From Coxiellaceae bacterium (GTDB lineage: Bacteria > Pseudomonadota > Gammaproteobacteria > Coxiellales > Coxiellaceae), in NCBI GenBank assembly GCA_003450655.1, contig DMFG01000136.1, positions 1 to 8,051 of the forward strand: a stretch of 8,051 nt of DNA, in the 5' to 3' direction. A program made the position numbers and the translations under genes. Below, piece after piece: positions 5,951 through 8,051 of this stretch (the stretch's first letter is position 1; each line of letters opens with the position of its first letter). The notes under the pieces are model-generated. The model worked only from the letters and a program-made list of their open reading frames with translations, was not told where the DNA came from and did not search any database.

Positions 5951-8051
5951 ATAGTGATTGACGGGTCGTGGTAGAAAAATTCAAGATCAACCTCAAAATT
6001 ACTGGCATCAAGAAAAGTACTATTTAGAGTATCATACAGACTAACACTCCAGGTGCCTTCGAGTGACTCGCCAAAGTGTTGCACGGATAGTGCACTCCAA
6101 TCATCATAATTTTGTGGGGTATCTGTGGTAGTTGCGAATAACAGTGTTGAGCTGAATGATTCATCATCCGATTCATGCGTTAGTGTGATTTGTAAATTCT
6201 CATCGCCACCTGTGTAGTTAATGGTTTCGATACTTAATTCAACTTGTTCAACAACATAGTTGCTCTCTTCAAATGAGATGCTGTCACCCGCTGTGAGTGT
6301 TGCTGATGAGTTCACAGCTCCACCGATGGGAGTGATGTCTAAAACAGTGTTACTACCGCTATATGCAGTAAAATCAACACTGTAGATTGTTTGGGTAAGC
6401 AGTGCGTGATCACTGATCATGTAACTATTATCTTGTGCTGCTTCTACAGCACCCATCGCATTGATCGACCCATACCCGTAATAGTAACTGGTATCGATGC
6501 CAGCTAAGTTAGTGTCCCAGCTGCTATCAATCATGTCTATCATGAGAGACGTGTGTGCAAAAATACTCATATAATCTCTAAATGTTAGATCATCGTTGAC
6601 ACTTTCCATTAAAGCGGCAATTCCAGCAGCGTGTGGTGTGGCGCTCGAGGTACCTCCGAAATCATTAGTGTAATTATTATTTACGTCAGTGGTGGTGATA
6701 GCATTGACCCCTCCATTGGAATAGGTCGCTGCTATGATGTTGCTCCCCGGCTCACTATACCAAGACGCCTCTCCCCAGTCGCTGACAGCTGTAATGGCTA
6801 GCGTAAAGGGATTGCTAACGATGCCATCATAAGCAGATTGATCTGAGGAGTCGCCACCATTACCATTGGCAAAAAGAATTGTACCCTCGAATTCTCCAAG
6901 CGCCGCCTCTTCTGCACTCTCGATGATGTCTTCCCACCAGACAGTGGGTGTTCCTACTGATCCATCTGTTGGGCCCCATGAGTTGGAGTAGATTGAGATG
7001 GATGAATCGATCTCAAAAAGATCATAAACATTATCATTCAGCGATACGATGTCTGCTTCAGGAGCAGTGCCAATAACACCTAAACCATTTCCGCCAGTAG
7101 CACTGATGACACCTGCAACTGCAGTGGCATGATAGTCAGGAGTTGAGCCACTGGAATGATTACTATCAATGGTTGTGGATACATTGCCTTCTAGGTCTAC
7201 GTGTGACTCTTCAAAATAGCCCTCAACGACACCGACAGTCACGTTATCACCTGTTGAGAGCGACCAGGTTTCAATGACCTCTGAATTAAATAAATACCAT
7301 TGATCAGCGAGAAAAGGGTCGCTGCCAATAACAATACTGGAGTCATCGTCACAGAGTTGTAAGTAAGGGCTGTTAATGTCCCCCAAGCTAACTGTGAGTG
7401 TGTCGATATTATCTTCAGTATAAACTGTCGCTCCATCCAGAGAAACTGTCAGATCATAACGGGTGCCGTTTTCTGATAGAGAGAGTTCATAAATGTGATA
7501 AGGGTAGCTGTTTTCCCAAAGCCAGTAATCTGATGGGTCTAATGAAGTTAGTTCACCAGATATGCTGGTGTCGTTGAATGACAATTTGTAGTAACCAGTA
7601 CCACCAACAGTATTTGTTGAAGCATACAGCGATGTCGTTGGGTTGAATTCATAAAGTTCATCAAGCGATAGTACCATCTCGACAGAAGATAATGTGGAAG
7701 CATCAAATGTCGTGTGCGCAATCATTTGAGAACTGCCGGCCGTCACAGAAAAAGCCTGTGAACCTGTATCGTCACTTAATGTGACAACCGCTGAATCAAA
7801 TAACTCTATGTTTTGATTGAGAGTAAATTTAAAGGTGTCTCCAACAATAGTGGGAGCAGTTGCAAAGATATTGTTGGGATCATCAACGCTAATAGTTAAA
7901 TCAGACCCATTGCCAATAAAGAAGTCACTGATAGCGTACGTATTATTGCTAGATACTGGTTCTATAACAGCATACTCTCTAAAAATAGAGGCTTCTTGAT
8001 TCATGACAATTACTGCTTCGTCTTCTTCTTCGACTTCGACTTCGACTTCGA
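5947..8051 (-). CDS. kexin/furin-like S8 peptidase with P/Homo B domain (5' end beyond window)
   Basis: The frame is open from the right edge to TAG at 5949-5947, covering 700 residues. An ATG at 8004 lacks a Shine-Dalgarno, and 15 further in-frame codons (acidic, Glu-Val repeats) precede it, so the true start lies outside. Numbered from that ATG, about 1-230 is a beta-rich acidic region of unknown type. The S8 domain runs about 231-530: VGVVEGYF (257-264), YHATAVAG (291-298) with His292, NSWGPTDG (341-348), FANGNGG (378-384) with oxyanion Asn382, and GGTSSATP (450-457) with Ser453. About 555-678 is a P/Homo B domain (NLQITLTH, HFGESLEGTWSVSLYD). The catalytic Asp position holds Glu261. Asp347, Asp388, Asp393 and Glu418 match furin S1-pocket and calcium residues. 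Only two Lys and three Arg occur after the ATG, with one Cys, consistent with a secreted calcium-binding protein. Substrate and secretion route are unknown. Confidence 0.88.
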   Translation of the reverse strand, partial: EVEVEVEEEDEAVIVMNQEASIFREYAVIEPVSSNNTYAISDFFIGNGSDLTISVDDPNNIFATAPTIVGDTFKFTLNQNIELFDSAVVTLSDDTGSQAFSVTAGSSQMIAHTTFDASTLSSVEMVLSLDELYEFNPTTSLYASTNTVGGTGYYKLSFNDTSISGELTSLDPSDYWLWENSYPYHIYELSLSENGTRYDLTVSLDGATVYTEDNIDTLTVSLGDINSPYLQLCDDDSSIVIGSDPFLADQWYLFNSEVIETWSLSTGDNVTVGVVEGYFEESHVDLEGNVSTTIDSNHSSGSTPDYHATAVAGVISATGGNGLGVIGTAPEADIVSLNDNVYDLFEIDSSISIYSNSWGPTDGSVGTPTVWWEDIIESAEEAALGEFEGTILFANGNGGDSSDQSAYDGIVSNPFTLAITAVSDWGEASWYSEPGSNIIAATYSNGGVNAITTTDVNNNYTNDFGGTSSATPHAAGIAALMESVNDDLTFRDYMSIFAHTSLMIDMIDSSWDTNLAGIDTSYYYGYGSINAMGAVEAAQDNSYMISDHALLTQTIYSVDFTAYSGSNTVLDITPIGGAVNSSATLTAGDSISFEESNYVVEQVELSIETINYTGGDENLQITLTHESDDESFSSTLLFATTTDTPQNYDDWSALSVQHFGESLEGTWSVSLYDTLNSTFLDASNFEVDLEFFYHDPSITI
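8028..8051. repeat. hexanucleotide tandem repeat CTTCGA x4 (Glu-Val coding), continuing past the edge
   Basis: Four perfect copies of CTTCGA (8028-8033, 8034-8039, 8040-8045, 8046-8051) end the window and may continue. On the minus strand they encode alternating Glu and Val in frame with the S8 peptidase, followed by a Glu/Asp-rich stretch. A six-base unit keeps the frame, so copy-number change would alter linker length and not switch the gene off. Confidence 0.85.

Overview
The window reads as a piece of a gammaproteobacterial chromosome. The CCA-adding enzyme is the bacterial class II type and resembles the enterobacterial protein closely at its N-terminus, and the phosphatidylserine decarboxylase is also of proteobacterial type. 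Base composition is moderately AT-rich. A host-associated lineage such as Legionellales or Francisella/Piscirickettsia relatives is a guess from the protein set, not a proven assignment.

Layout. From right to left on the minus strand between 5051 and 1 lie a class II tRNA CCA-adding enzyme without an HD domain, a secreted YiiX-type permuted NlpC/P60 enzyme that overlaps it by 16 bases, a 12-TM MFS transporter, a reverse transcriptase (RT) with a YCDD active site, and a multi-pass membrane protein that starts at TTG inside the RT stop codon and runs off the left edge. Phosphatidylserine decarboxylase (psd) reads on the plus strand from 5117, divergent from cca. Its stop overlaps tail-to-tail with a large minus-strand gene (5947 to beyond 8051) for a kexin/furin-like S8 peptidase with a P/Homo B domain.

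How they relate. cca, psd and probably the MFS gene are chromosomal housekeeping or nutrient-transport genes. The RT and membrane-protein pair is the accessory element. The coupling is tight: a TTG start overlaps the TGA stop, with an AAGGAG Shine-Dalgarno sequence made from the last RT codons. This suggests one functional unit, possibly a reverse-transcriptase-based defence module with a membrane effector. I cannot assign it to a named defence RT type, and no function is demonstrated. The S8 peptidase is unusual in three ways: it has almost no Lys or Arg, its frame stays open past the right edge into a Glu-Val hexanucleotide repeat, and its catalytic Asp is replaced by Glu. No interval longer than about 300 bases is without a gene. 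No tRNA, rRNA, CRISPR array, IS element or convincing intrinsic terminator was seen.
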